From assembly GCA_009777735.1 (NCBI GenBank), contig WRLF01000001.1, positions 62,001 through 126,000 on the forward strand: a DNA stretch of 64,000 bases. Reading direction: 5' to 3'. The notes below the pieces were generated by a model that did not search any database, was not told where the DNA came from, and saw only the letters and a program-made list of their open reading frames with translations. Every line of letters begins with the position of its first letter. Position 1 is the stretch's first letter. Positions 26,927-35,905 of this stretch are shown one piece after another. Origin of the DNA: Treponema sp. (GTDB taxonomy: Bacteria; Spirochaetota; Spirochaetia; Treponematales; Breznakiellaceae). Position numbers and translations under genes: made by a program.

Positions 26927-27841
26927 ATGAAAAAGGTAGTATTATTACTTGCATTGGCATTGCTGGTCGGTTTAACAGCCTGCTCACAACAGTTTGATCC
27001 TGAAAGTGATTTTGAGGTTGAGCGAGTAGACGGCGGAACGGCTGTGGTAATTACCCGTTATGCCGGGACCAGGCGGATAGTTAATATCCCCCCGAAAATA
27101 CAGGAGCTGCCCGTAACCTCCATTGGAGAGAGGGCTTTTGTCGACAATATCAGCCTAACTGAAATAACCATCCCCGATAGCATTACCTCCATTGGTATTG
27201 GAGCTTTTCAAAACTGCTCGAGCCTTATCGGTATAACCATACCTGACAGTGTTACATCCATTGGAGCTGTAGCTTTTTACGGTTGCACGAACCTTACCGA
27301 TGTAACCATTGGAAACAATGTAACCTCCATTGGAGATAGGGCTTTTTTACAATGTACCGCCCTTACAGTCGTATCCATACCCAATAGTGTTACCTCAATT
27401 GGAGTCGGGGCTTTTCAAAATTGTACCAGCCTCACCGGTATTACCATACCTGAAAACGTTACGTCTGTTGATGCTGCGGTTTTTGCCGGGTGCACAGACC
27501 TTTCCGGTATTACCTTACCTGAAAGCATTACCTCCATTGGGGAATGGGCTTTTGGAGGCTCCGGCCTTACCGGTATAACCATACCCGGCAGTGTTGCCTC
27601 TATTGGGGAGTGGGCTTTCGGAGGCACCGGCCTTACCGATATAACCATACCCGGCAGTGTTGAAAACATTGGCTCTCTTGCTTTTAACAGCACTAACCTT
27701 ATCAGTATAACTTTTGGCGGGGATGATACCGCCATTACCTCTGCTGACGCATTCCCCGGTAACATAGCGGCAGTATATGCAAACGGCGGTGCAGGCACGT
27801 ATACCAGAGCAGCTGACGAAGAGGTATGGACAAAACAGTAA
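26927..27841 (+). CDS. BspA-like leucine-rich repeat lipoprotein
   Basis: 304 residues. Lipobox LTAC (Cys19). From residue 67 to the end come ten or so 23-residue LRR_5-type units of the pattern TSIGxxAFxxCxxLTxITIP. These are surface-exposed adhesins in oral and gut bacteria. AAGGA precedes the ATG. The final residues (about 280-304) do not fit the repeat, as is common at BspA C-termini. It follows ricT by 21 nt. Confidence 0.85.
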   Translation: MKKVVLLLALALLVGLTACSQQFDPESDFEVERVDGGTAVVITRYAGTRRIVNIPPKIQELPVTSIGERAFVDNISLTEITIPDSITSIGIGAFQNCSSLIGITIPDSVTSIGAVAFYGCTNLTDVTIGNNVTSIGDRAFLQCTALTVVSIPNSVTSIGVGAFQNCTSLTGITIPENVTSVDAAVFAGCTDLSGITLPESITSIGEWAFGGSGLTGITIPGSVASIGEWAFGGTGLTDITIPGSVENIGSLAFNSTNLISITFGGDDTAITSADAFPGNIAAVYANGGAGTYTRAADEEVWTKQ

Positions 27842-27874
27842 TTGACAGTAATTGATTGCCAAGTGATTACCATG

Positions 27875-27903
27875 TTGACATAAACTTTTTCATGTGCCAT
27901 TAT
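27875..27903 (+). promoter_or_regulatory. Promoter placing the start site at the guaB ATG
   Basis: TTGACA (27875-27880), 17-bp spacer, CATTAT (27898-27903), 5 nt to ATG 27909. Predicted start is within 1 nt of the ATG; no Shine-Dalgarno. Confidence 0.55.
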
Positions 27904-27908
27904 CGTAT

Positions 27909-29369
27909 ATGGAAAACAAAAATGATTTAACCGTTTTTACCGAAGGCCTGTCATACGATGATGTATTGTTATTGCCGGGTTTCTCAGACACTTTGCCGAA
28001 AAGCTGCGATGTAAAGACAACACTCTGTGAAGGCATACAGCTAAATATACCGGTAATTTCCGCGGCAATGGATACCGTTACAGAAGAAAAACTCGCCATT
28101 GCCATCGCATTGGAGGGAGGCGCCGGCGTAATACACCGGAACCTTAAACCTGAAGAACAGGAACGCCAGGTAGCGAATGTTAAGCGATACCTTAATTGGG
28201 TTATCGATTCACCGGTAAACATTTCGGAAAACGCCATTGTACAGGATGTTTATGAGATAGTTGATAAATACGGTGTATCCGGAATTCCGGTAGTGAATGA
28301 CAACGGCAAGCTTGTTGGGATAATTACTAACCGTGACCTGCGTTTTCCCCGTGACGGCCAGCTGCCCGTAACAGAAATCATGACAAGAGATCCGGTTTGC
28401 GTGCACGGCGAACCATCGGTTGCCGAAGTACTGGAAAAATTTTACAAACACCGTGTTGAAAAATTGCCGATAGTGGACAATATGGGACAGCTCACCGGGC
28501 TTGTCACGGCAAAGGATCTGGAAAAAAAGGAAAAATACCCAAGTGCGGCAATTGACAAATCGGGCAGGCTTATTGTAGGCGCTGCGGTTTCACCTCAGGA
28601 TTATACGGTCAGGATGCCATTGCTGCAAAAAGCAAGAGTAGATTTTGTGGTTTTGGACACGGCTCACGGCGATTCAAAAAATGTGATGGATGCGATTAAA
28701 GCTATCAAAAAAGAGTATACAATACCTGTTATCGGCGGAAATGTTGCCTCAAAAGGCGGAACCCGCCGTCTGATCGAAGCCGGCGCCGATGCGGTAAAAG
28801 TCGGGATTGGGCCGGGCTCAATTTGCACTACGCGAATCGTTGCAGGCATTGGGGTGCCGCAGTTTACTGCAGTGCTGGACTGCGCCGAGGAAGCGTCAAA
28901 GTCGGGGATTCCGGTAATAGCCGACGGGGGTATTAAATTTTCAGGGGATGTTACCAAGGCTATCGGCGCCGGAGCCAATGTTGTAATGATAGGTAACCTT
29001 TTTGCAGGACTCAAGGAAGCGCCGGGCCGGGAAATTATCTTTGACGGACGAATTTTCAAGGAATACCGCGGCATGGGCAGCATGGGAGCCATTGCCGACG
29101 GAGCAGGCGACCGCTACCAAATGGGGAAGGATGACGAACCGGTTCCCGAAGGCATTGAAGGCCGTGTTCCTTACAAGGGAGAATTAGGTTCTTTCATGAA
29201 CCAGCTTGTTTCGGGCCTTCGCAAGGGAATGGGCTACTGCGGCTGCCACACTATTGAAGAACTGAGAAAATATCGCAGGTTTGTGAAAATAACAGCGGCA
29301 GGCTTACGGGAAAGCCACGCCCATGATATTTTTATTACCCAGGAAGCCCCGAATTACTCGCGTTCCTGA
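27909..29369 (+). CDS. guaB: IMP dehydrogenase
   Basis: 486 residues from ATG 27909 (GTG 27894 is in frame but lies inside the promoter). TIM-barrel IMPDH with two inserted CBS domains (about 95-205): [15 protein letters not shown]-type N-terminus, GAGVIHRN, catalytic loop [11 protein letters not shown], and the flap MGSMGAI. It makes XMP from IMP, the substrate of the GMP synthetase encoded 12 kb upstream. A complete single gene. Confidence 0.95.
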   Translation: MENKNDLTVFTEGLSYDDVLLLPGFSDTLPKSCDVKTTLCEGIQLNIPVISAAMDTVTEEKLAIAIALEGGAGVIHRNLKPEEQERQVANVKRYLNWVIDSPVNISENAIVQDVYEIVDKYGVSGIPVVNDNGKLVGIITNRDLRFPRDGQLPVTEIMTRDPVCVHGEPSVAEVLEKFYKHRVEKLPIVDNMGQLTGLVTAKDLEKKEKYPSAAIDKSGRLIVGAAVSPQDYTVRMPLLQKARVDFVVLDTAHGDSKNVMDAIKAIKKEYTIPVIGGNVASKGGTRRLIEAGADAVKVGIGPGSICTTRIVAGIGVPQFTAVLDCAEEASKSGIPVIADGGIKFSGDVTKAIGAGANVVMIGNLFAGLKEAPGREIIFDGRIFKEYRGMGSMGAIADGAGDRYQMGKDDEPVPEGIEGRVPYKGELGSFMNQLVSGLRKGMGYCGCHTIEELRKYRRFVKITAAGLRESHAHDIFITQEAPNYSRS

Positions 29370-29384
29370 TTGTTCTTTAATTCG

Positions 29385-29903
29385 TCACTCAGACAAGGTA
29401 AAAACCAAAATTACTTCTGTGCCGTCGTTTTTCTGTGAATACAATTCCAGTTTCTCATCGGCAAGATTCCACCGGGAAACATTCTGTAACACGGCCATAT
29501 ATTCATGTTCTTTCAGTTCATCCGGCTCGAAGAGGGATGCCATTAATGTTGACGCTATTAGACCAATGCTGAGGGTTTGATTGTCCGCCAGTGTGTAGGG
29601 GGCGCGATAACGGTTAGGTACGCCAACACCGCTGGCTAACTCCGCATCGAACCTGAGGGTGAATATTCCGCGAATTCCTTTTTCCGCAAGTTCCGTCCGG
29701 TCAATGATAATGGTTTCCAAACCGGTGCGCAGCTCTGTAAGGAACCAATCTCTGTCCCTGACATCATTAAATTGATATGTATTTTGTGATTGACTGACAT
29801 CATCGTAAATATCATATTCAGCGGACGGGGGGACGTTAGTGCAGGCAACCGGGATACACATTACAGCAAGCAGCACAATAAAATACCGATAATAATTTTT
29901 CAT
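29385..29903 (-). CDS. META/HslJ-like domain lipoprotein
   Basis: 172 residues. Lipobox VACT (Cys21). The mature part matches META domains: DRDWFLTELRTG near the start, IASTLMASLFEPDE and VLQNVSRWNLADEKLELYSQ toward the end, though the Gly-Cys-Asn centre of typical META domains is absent. AGGAG precedes the ATG. It is 14 nt downstream of gyrA and probably shares its transcript. Confidence 0.7.
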   Translation of the reverse strand: MKNYYRYFIVLLAVMCIPVACTNVPPSAEYDIYDDVSQSQNTYQFNDVRDRDWFLTELRTGLETIIIDRTELAEKGIRGIFTLRFDAELASGVGVPNRYRAPYTLADNQTLSIGLIASTLMASLFEPDELKEHEYMAVLQNVSRWNLADEKLELYSQKNDGTEVILVFTLSE

Positions 29904-29917
29904 AACTTTCTCCTTTA

Positions 29918-32389
29918 TTACTCTTTATCTATATCATCATCTTCTTTTACAATACGGTCAAGCCCGATAACAAAGTCGGGTTTTTCTATACTGAGAATCT
30001 TTACACCCTGGGCGGCGCGGCCCATTACGCGGATTTCCTTTACATTTAATTTGATTGATTTTCCCTGACTCGTGATGCACATAATTTCATCTTCTTCAAG
30101 CACATTGACGCAGCCGATAATTTCTCCGGTTTTTTCACTGATCGTGGAAATTTTCTGACCGCCTGTTCCCCGCCGGTGTGCTGAAAATTCATCGAAATCA
30201 ACCCGTTTGCCAATACCAAATTCGGAAAGGAGCAGCATTTTTTCTGTTTTGTTTACGCCCAGCATTCCTGCCAGTTCATCGTTGCCCGCAAGCTTCAGCC
30301 CGCTGACACCCCGTGTCGAGCGTCCCATTGCGCGGATTTGATCCTCGTGAGTGCGCAGCGCCCTGCCCCGCCGCGAAATGAGTACAACCTCATCGGTACC
30401 ATTCGTTAAAAGTGCGCTGACCAGTTTGTCGCCATCGTCAAGTTTTATCGCAATAACGCCCCTTGTTTTTGCGTTGACAAATTCGGATGTTTTTACTTTT
30501 TTAACAACGCCGCGAGCCGTTCCCATGAACAGAAATTCCCGGTCACTGAAATCCTTGAGGGAAACAATCGCTGTAATGTCTTCGTTAGGCGAAACTGTCA
30601 GCAAACTTTTTATGTGCGATCCCTTGCTGGTCCGGCTGCCTTCGGGCAGTTCGTGTACTTTTACCCAGTAAGCCTTTCCTGCGCTTGTGATGAACATGAT
30701 ATAGTCATGGGTGGATGCAACAAAAATTTGTTCGATAAAATCATCTTCTGCAAGTTTCGCGCTCTGCATTCCCTTGCCGCCGCGGCCCTGGCCTTTGTAT
30801 GCGGTAACGGGAACCCGTTTAACATAGCCCAGGTTGGAAATGAGGATCATCATCTCTTCTTTTTTTATCAGGTCTTCGATGTTGATGTTTTCCACTTCGC
30901 CGGCAATAATTTCCGTACGGCGTACATCGCCGTATTTTTCGGAAATTTCTCTTGTCTCGTCCTTTATTACCCCCCGCAATTTATTCCCGTCTGCAAGCAG
31001 GGATTTAAGGTAAGCTATCCGGACTTTAAGTTCTTCCAGCTCTTTTTCAATTTTTTCAACTTCCAGGTTCGTCAGACGGCCAAGGCGCATTTCAACAATG
31101 GCTTCAGACTGCGCCTCTGAAAGCAGAAAACGTTCCTGCAGATTAAGCCGTGCGGCTGCAACATCGCGGCTGGCCTTGATAACCGCCACCACTTCGTCAA
31201 TGTTTGCCAGAGCGATTAGCAGCCCTTCGAGAATATGGGCGCGTTCCTCGGCTTTTCGCAGTTCAAATTGTGTCCTGCGGGTAACAACATCAACGCGGTG
31301 TTCAATAAAATAATGGACAAGCTCTTTCAGGTTGAGGCACTGCGGACGGCCGCCAACCAGAGCCAGATTAATAACGCCAAATGTTATTTGCAACTGTGTG
31401 TTGGAAAAAAGCTGATTTAAAACGACCTTAACAATTGCGCCTTTTTTTAGTTCAATGACAATACGTATACCTTCACGATCTGATTCGTCGTTTGCGTTGG
31501 CAATGCCGTCTATTTTTTTGTCCCGCATCAACTGACCGATTCGTTCCAGCAGAAGGGCCTTGTTTACATTGTAGGGAATCTCGGTAAAGATGATTTTTTC
31601 TTTACCTGTCTTGGTGGTTTCAACATTAAATTTACCGCGTATCAGCAGTTTGCCGCGGCCGGTTCTGTACGCATCCTTTATGCCGCGTCTGCCGAAAATC
31701 ACTCCGCCGGTGGGAAAGTCAGGCCCCTGCACAAACCGCATTAGCTCGTCTACGGAAATTTCCGGATTGTCAATGTGGGCACAGACTGCATCGCAGATTT
31801 CCGTCAGGTTGTGCGGAGGCATATTCGTTGCCATACCAACGGCAATACCGCTGGAACCGTTGATCAGCAGGTTGGGGACTGCGGCAGGCAGTACAATCGG
31901 TTCATTATCCGATTCGTCAAAATTGGGAATAAAATCCACAGTCTCCTTGCGGAGGTCATGGAGCATCTCATCCCCGATTTTAGAAATCTTCGCCTCGGTA
32001 TAACGCATTGCCGCCGGGGGATCGTCATCAATGGAGCCAAAGTTCCCCTGACCGAAAACAAGCGGGTACCGGAGAGAAAAATCCTGCGCCATGCGGACCA
32101 TTGCATCATACAGGGAGCCGTCACCGTGGGGATGAAATTTACCCATTGCTTCACCGACAATGCGGGCGCTTTTTTTCGTAGCCGACCCGGGCCGCAGCCC
32201 CAGTTCGTCCATGGCGTAGAGCAGCCGCCGGTGTACCGGCTTAAGCCCGTCTCTCGCATCCGGCAATGCCCGCGATATGATTACCGACATGGCATAGTTG
32301 AGATATGATGTTTTTACTTCGTCTTCTATTGCTATCGGGATTACTTTGCCGACAGGGGGTGTAAAATGCATGTCACGGGTTTCTGCCAT
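29918..32389 (-). CDS. gyrA: DNA gyrase subunit A
   Basis: 823 residues. Breakage-rejoining domain with [10 protein letters not shown] (catalytic Tyr130) and the quinolone region [19 protein letters not shown]. The C-terminal beta-pinwheel has a GyrA box-like [10 protein letters not shown], which favours GyrA over ParC. Residue 91, matching Ser83 of Escherichia coli GyrA, is Gly. It supercoils DNA with GyrB. A -10 five bases before ATG suggests a leaderless transcript. It is 42 nt downstream of glnS. Confidence 0.93.
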   Translation of the reverse strand: MAETRDMHFTPPVGKVIPIAIEDEVKTSYLNYAMSVIISRALPDARDGLKPVHRRLLYAMDELGLRPGSATKKSARIVGEAMGKFHPHGDGSLYDAMVRMAQDFSLRYPLVFGQGNFGSIDDDPPAAMRYTEAKISKIGDEMLHDLRKETVDFIPNFDESDNEPIVLPAAVPNLLINGSSGIAVGMATNMPPHNLTEICDAVCAHIDNPEISVDELMRFVQGPDFPTGGVIFGRRGIKDAYRTGRGKLLIRGKFNVETTKTGKEKIIFTEIPYNVNKALLLERIGQLMRDKKIDGIANANDESDREGIRIVIELKKGAIVKVVLNQLFSNTQLQITFGVINLALVGGRPQCLNLKELVHYFIEHRVDVVTRRTQFELRKAEERAHILEGLLIALANIDEVVAVIKASRDVAAARLNLQERFLLSEAQSEAIVEMRLGRLTNLEVEKIEKELEELKVRIAYLKSLLADGNKLRGVIKDETREISEKYGDVRRTEIIAGEVENINIEDLIKKEEMMILISNLGYVKRVPVTAYKGQGRGGKGMQSAKLAEDDFIEQIFVASTHDYIMFITSAGKAYWVKVHELPEGSRTSKGSHIKSLLTVSPNEDITAIVSLKDFSDREFLFMGTARGVVKKVKTSEFVNAKTRGVIAIKLDDGDKLVSALLTNGTDEVVLISRRGRALRTHEDQIRAMGRSTRGVSGLKLAGNDELAGMLGVNKTEKMLLLSEFGIGKRVDFDEFSAHRRGTGGQKISTISEKTGEIIGCVNVLEEDEIMCITSQGKSIKLNVKEIRVMGRAAQGVKILSIEKPDFVIGLDRIVKEDDDIDKE

Positions 32390-32394
32390 TACTT

Positions 32395-32423
32395 AGTGTA
32401 GCTTTTTTTTTCTGTTGATTCAA
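32395..32423 (-). promoter_or_regulatory. Promoter placing the start site at the gyrA ATG
   Basis: Minus strand: TTGAAT (32423-32418), 17-bp spacer, TACACT (32400-32395), 5 nt to ATG 32389. No Shine-Dalgarno. Confidence 0.5.
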
Positions 32424-32431
32424 CACGCAGG

Positions 32432-34186
32432 TTACCCCTGCCTTGCTATTTTTGCCCAGGTATCGCGCAGGCCGACGGTCTTGTTGAACACTGGCCGCCC
32501 ATCGCGCCCGGAATCGGGGTCACGGGTAAAATACCCCAGCCGCTCAAACTGGTAGTGAATTCGTTCGCCAACTTGCCCCGATCCCCGGTCCCCGGTCCCT
32601 GATCCCTGCGCCCCTGCCAGGCATGGCTCACCCCAGGCATGGTGGATTATTTCCAGCGAATGGGGGTTAAGGTTATCGGTAAAGTCGCCGTCAGAGTCCA
32701 TGGGACGATCAACGCTGAACAGGTAATCGTACAGGCGAACTTCCAGAGGAATGGCATCGGAGGCGCTGACCCAATGGATCGTGCCTTTTACTTTTTTATT
32801 GTCGGGCGCGTTTCCCCCTTTCGTTGCCGGGTCATACGTGCAGCGTACTGCGGTGATGTTTCCGGCTGCGTCTTTATCAAAGCCGGTGCAGGTAACAATA
32901 TACGCATAACGCAGGCGGACCGAGTTGCCGGGGAACAGCCGGAAATACTTGGGCGGCGGGTTTTCCGCAAAATCGTCCTGCTCGATCCACAGTTCACGTG
33001 AAAATGTTATCGGGCGTGTTCCGGCGGACGGGTCTTCGGGGTTGTTGACCGCTTCAAGCGATTCGGTGCCGCTTTCATTCCAGTTTTCGATGATCAATTT
33101 GAGGGGTTTTAGCACCGCCATTACCCGCCGTGCATGTTTGTTTAAATCTTCACGCAGGCAGTATTCCAGAAAGGCGATGTCTACCATGCTGTCGGTTTTT
33201 GCAATGCCAATACGGGAAACAAAATTCCGTATGGCCTGCGGCGTATACCCCCGGCGGCGCAGGCCGGCAATGGTGGGCATGCGGGGGTCGTCCCAGCCGG
33301 AAACATGCTTGTCCAGCACGAGCTTGAGCAGCCAGCGTTTGCTCATTACGGTGCGGCTGAGGTTGAGCCGGGCAAACTCGATCTGCCGGCTGGGGAACAC
33401 TTCTGCCTCACGGATGAACCATTCATACAGGGGGCGATGGATTTCGTATTCCAGCGAGCACAGAGAATGGGTGATGCCTTCTTTTGCGTCCGACAACGGG
33501 TGCTGAAAATCGTACATGGGATAGATGCACCAGGTGTCGCCGGTGCGGTAATGGGTTTGGCGGCGTATACGGTACATTACCGGATCGCGCATGACGAGGT
33601 TTGGGTGGGCCATGTCGATTTTTGCCCGCAGGGTTTTTGCGCCATCGGGGAATTCGCCAGCCCGCATACGGGCAAAAAGGTCCAGGTTTTCTTCGACAGG
33701 CCGATCGCGCCAGGGGCTGTTCCTGCCCGGCGGCGTTTCGGTGATATTGTTCTTGTCAGCAACAGCCGTGCCCCGGTATTCGCTCATCTGTGCATCGGTC
33801 AGATCGTCAATGTATGCTTTCCCTTTTTTTATTATCTTTACAGCAAGTTCATATAAATACTCGTAATAATCAGACGCATAATACTCACGATCATCCCAGT
33901 CGTAGCCCATCCAGGCAATATCACGTTTGATAGCTTCGACGTAGGAGATGTCTTCTTTTTCGGGATTTGTGTCATCAAAACGCAGGTTGCACTTACCGCC
34001 AAAACGCTCCGCCATGGTAAAGTCTATGTAAAACGCCTTGCAATGACCAATGTGCAGCCAGCCGTTAGGTTCTGGCGGGAAACGGGTGTGCACATTACTG
34101 AACCTGCCGGAAGCAAGATCTTCCTTAATATATTCACTGATAAAGTCTGAGCCGATTGCACCGGGGCTGTTTAATTCAGTGACCAT
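32432..34186 (-). CDS. glnS: Glutaminyl-tRNA synthetase
   Basis: 584 residues. Class I signatures: [20 protein letters not shown] (HIGH) and TVMSKRWL (KMSKS-like), with the GlnRS-type catalytic core ([11 protein letters not shown]) and two C-terminal beta-barrels. It charges tRNA-Gln directly. Near the C-terminus a low-complexity insert ([14 protein letters not shown]) interrupts the anticodon-binding part. GAGGAG lies before the ATG. Confidence 0.93.
   Translation of the reverse strand: MVTELNSPGAIGSDFISEYIKEDLASGRFSNVHTRFPPEPNGWLHIGHCKAFYIDFTMAERFGGKCNLRFDDTNPEKEDISYVEAIKRDIAWMGYDWDDREYYASDYYEYLYELAVKIIKKGKAYIDDLTDAQMSEYRGTAVADKNNITETPPGRNSPWRDRPVEENLDLFARMRAGEFPDGAKTLRAKIDMAHPNLVMRDPVMYRIRRQTHYRTGDTWCIYPMYDFQHPLSDAKEGITHSLCSLEYEIHRPLYEWFIREAEVFPSRQIEFARLNLSRTVMSKRWLLKLVLDKHVSGWDDPRMPTIAGLRRRGYTPQAIRNFVSRIGIAKTDSMVDIAFLEYCLREDLNKHARRVMAVLKPLKLIIENWNESGTESLEAVNNPEDPSAGTRPITFSRELWIEQDDFAENPPPKYFRLFPGNSVRLRYAYIVTCTGFDKDAAGNITAVRCTYDPATKGGNAPDNKKVKGTIHWVSASDAIPLEVRLYDYLFSVDRPMDSDGDFTDNLNPHSLEIIHHAWGEPCLAGAQGSGTGDRGSGQVGERIHYQFERLGYFTRDPDSGRDGRPVFNKTVGLRDTWAKIARQG
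32579..32615. repeat. 7-bp tandem repeat inside glnS
   Basis: Repeated CGGTCCC/TGATCCC units (ATCCCCGGTCCCCGGTCCC and on) encode the Gly/Ser/Thr-rich insert of GlnRS. The period is 7 bp, so three units (21 bp) keep the frame and other changes do not. Confidence 0.65.
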
Positions 34187-34210
34187 GGATACTCCTCAAT
34201 ATGCTGCCTG

Positions 34211-34807
34211 TCAGAAATTTGTAAGGTAACAGATGCCAATAAGCAGCACCGCCCACAGATACTCGTCATTATAAACAGCGGCTTTGTCTTTTTTATACAG
34301 TCTGCCAAGCTGGGTTCCGTACCACCAGAACAGTCCCATCTGCATATCAATACGGAGAGCATACTCGGTAAAATCATCTTTAGCGCTTTGCACACCGAAA
34401 AAAAGGTAAGCAAGCTCTTCCAGAATTGCGCCAAAGGCTTCAATTGCCTGGGGGTATTGTTCCTCTATTATCATGGTCATGAAGGGTGAAACTTCGTCCT
34501 GCAGTTTATCTCTGCGGGATTCATCCGCTTTTTCGACCCATGTTTTTTGAATTAAAAGATCAAGGTTATTTTGAAAATGAACCAGGAACTCCTTCATCTC
34601 CGCTGTATTTTTATTGACTTTCAGGAGTCTCCGGTATTCCGTATCTATTCCCAACGCTTGAGCAAAACCGGCCGCAGCCGCAAGATCCGGCTTTTGTTTT
34701 GACGGAATGATGCCGGATGGCTTACTACCCTGGGGGAACAGGGATTCGGCAATTTTACGGAATTCGCCAAGAATGGCAAGATTTTTACTTGAAGCGTTAC
34801 GGTACAT
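34211..34807 (-). CDS. Conserved hypothetical helical protein
   Basis: 198 residues, mostly helical and soluble-looking, with a hydrophobic C-terminus (LWAVLLIGICYLTNF) that may be a tail anchor. Features such as KTWVEKADESRRDKLQDEVS and MGLFWWYGTQLGRLYKKDK do not place it in a family I know. Its promoter (TTGACT, 17 bp, CATTTT) puts the transcript start on the ATG. It precedes glnS by 24 nt on the same strand. Confidence 0.7.
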   Translation of the reverse strand: MYRNASSKNLAILGEFRKIAESLFPQGSKPSGIIPSKQKPDLAAAAGFAQALGIDTEYRRLLKVNKNTAEMKEFLVHFQNNLDLLIQKTWVEKADESRRDKLQDEVSPFMTMIIEEQYPQAIEAFGAILEELAYLFFGVQSAKDDFTEYALRIDMQMGLFWWYGTQLGRLYKKDKAAVYNDEYLWAVLLIGICYLTNF

Positions 34808-34813
34808 ATTGAT

Positions 34814-34842
34814 AAAATGATAAGAAATCTGAAAATAGTCAA
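34814..34842 (-). promoter_or_regulatory. Promoter placing the start site at the 34807 ATG
   Basis: Minus strand: TTGACT (34842-34837), 17-bp spacer, CATTTT (34819-34814), 6 nt to ATG 34807. No Shine-Dalgarno. A TATCAT with a 15-bp spacer is an alternative -10. Confidence 0.45.
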
Positions 34843-34880
34843 GTCATACATAGCTGTATGTCAACATTCATGCTTTATTC

Positions 34881-34909
34881 TGGACAATGCCATTAAGTCT
34901 CTGTATACT
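34881..34909 (+). promoter_or_regulatory. Promoter with a near-zero leader for the lipid kinase operon
   Basis: TGGACA (34881-34886), 17-bp spacer, TATACT (34904-34909), 9 nt to ATG 34919; predicted leader about 3 nt. No Shine-Dalgarno. Confidence 0.6.
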
Positions 34910-34918
34910 GGATACTAC

Positions 34919-35905
34919 ATGGAAAAGAAGCACCTGTTTATAATAAATCCAAAATCATTCTGGAACAAATGGAAACAGGAGGAAGTACTTGCCAAAATCC
35001 ACCAGTTTTTTTTATCAGTAAATCACACCGATTATACCATACATGTTTCACGTTTCCCCAGGGATGCAACCGGCTTTATTCCATTATTTGCCAAAGGTCT
35101 TCCCGATAATACCGTACTCAGGGTGTATGCTGTTGGAGGAGACGGCATTTTGTTTGATTGTCTGAACGGGATAATGGGGATAAAGAATGCCGAACTTGCC
35201 GCAATACCTTACGGGCATACCAATAGTTTTACCCGCGGTTTTGGAAAAAATTATAAGGCTGCATTTAGAAATATTCAACTGCAATATAATGCTCCGGCAA
35301 TTCCCATAGATGTTATGCGCTGCGGTAACAACCATGCCTTAAGCTATTGTGTTGTCGGCATTGAAGCCGAGGTAGTCCGCCTTGCCGAAAACAAACGGGA
35401 AATGATGTACAGCAAAAACACATTTAGTCAATGGCTGTGCAGGCGGCTGTATAAGTTGTTTTATTATACCAGCGCTTTTATCGTCTGTATGAGAAAAAAC
35501 ATAATAGAACAGCGATACGAGATTACTATAGACGGAAAAAGTGTAAGTGATGTTTATCTGGGGCTTGCCGTTTTTAACACTCCGTACTACGGCGAAAACT
35601 TACACCCGGTAAGTAATGCTAAACCCAATGACGGCGTTCTTGATATGCTTAACATTCGGGGCCTGGGATTTTTAAGGACTTACTGTTTGCTTCCTTTTTA
35701 TATTTCGGGCCGCTACAAATTATTCCCCAGAAATTTCCAACTAAACAAGGGACAGAAGATCAGTATTCGCAGCATTAATCCCCTGCGTATAAGCATGGAT
35801 GATGTGTTTTTTTTTGAACCGCATCTTGACATAGAAATACTGCCTGCAGCAGTGCGGTTTGTCGATGCAGGCATGCTTGGATATATAGGGATACAAAATG
35901 GATAG
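34919..35905 (+). CDS. Diacylglycerol kinase-like lipid kinase
   Basis: 328 residues from ATG 34919; an upstream in-frame extension covers the promoter and is not likely coding. DAGK catalytic domain: LFIINPKSFWNKWKQ (glycine-poor loop), VYAVGGDGILFDCLNGIM (GGDG nucleotide motif), IPYGHTNSFTRGFG, and the second domain VYLGLAVFNTPYYG and NPLRISMDD. It phosphorylates a lipid alcohol (diacylglycerol or a sphingosine-like base). Overlaps the next histidine kinase gene by 8 nt. Confidence 0.85.
   Translation: MEKKHLFIINPKSFWNKWKQEEVLAKIHQFFLSVNHTDYTIHVSRFPRDATGFIPLFAKGLPDNTVLRVYAVGGDGILFDCLNGIMGIKNAELAAIPYGHTNSFTRGFGKNYKAAFRNIQLQYNAPAIPIDVMRCGNNHALSYCVVGIEAEVVRLAENKREMMYSKNTFSQWLCRRLYKLFYYTSAFIVCMRKNIIEQRYEITIDGKSVSDVYLGLAVFNTPYYGENLHPVSNAKPNDGVLDMLNIRGLGFLRTYCLLPFYISGRYKLFPRNFQLNKGQKISIRSINPLRISMDDVFFFEPHLDIEILPAAVRFVDAGMLGYIGIQNG

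Noticed and set aside
27000-27760. Repetitive DNA in the leucine-rich gene as a mobile repeat
   Set aside because: The period (69 bp) matches the 23-residue LRR unit in frame.
30614-31120. A 168-codon open frame antisense to gyrA
   Set aside because: The opposite strand encodes an intact gyrase A; the composition is Cys/Phe-rich and unlike a protein.
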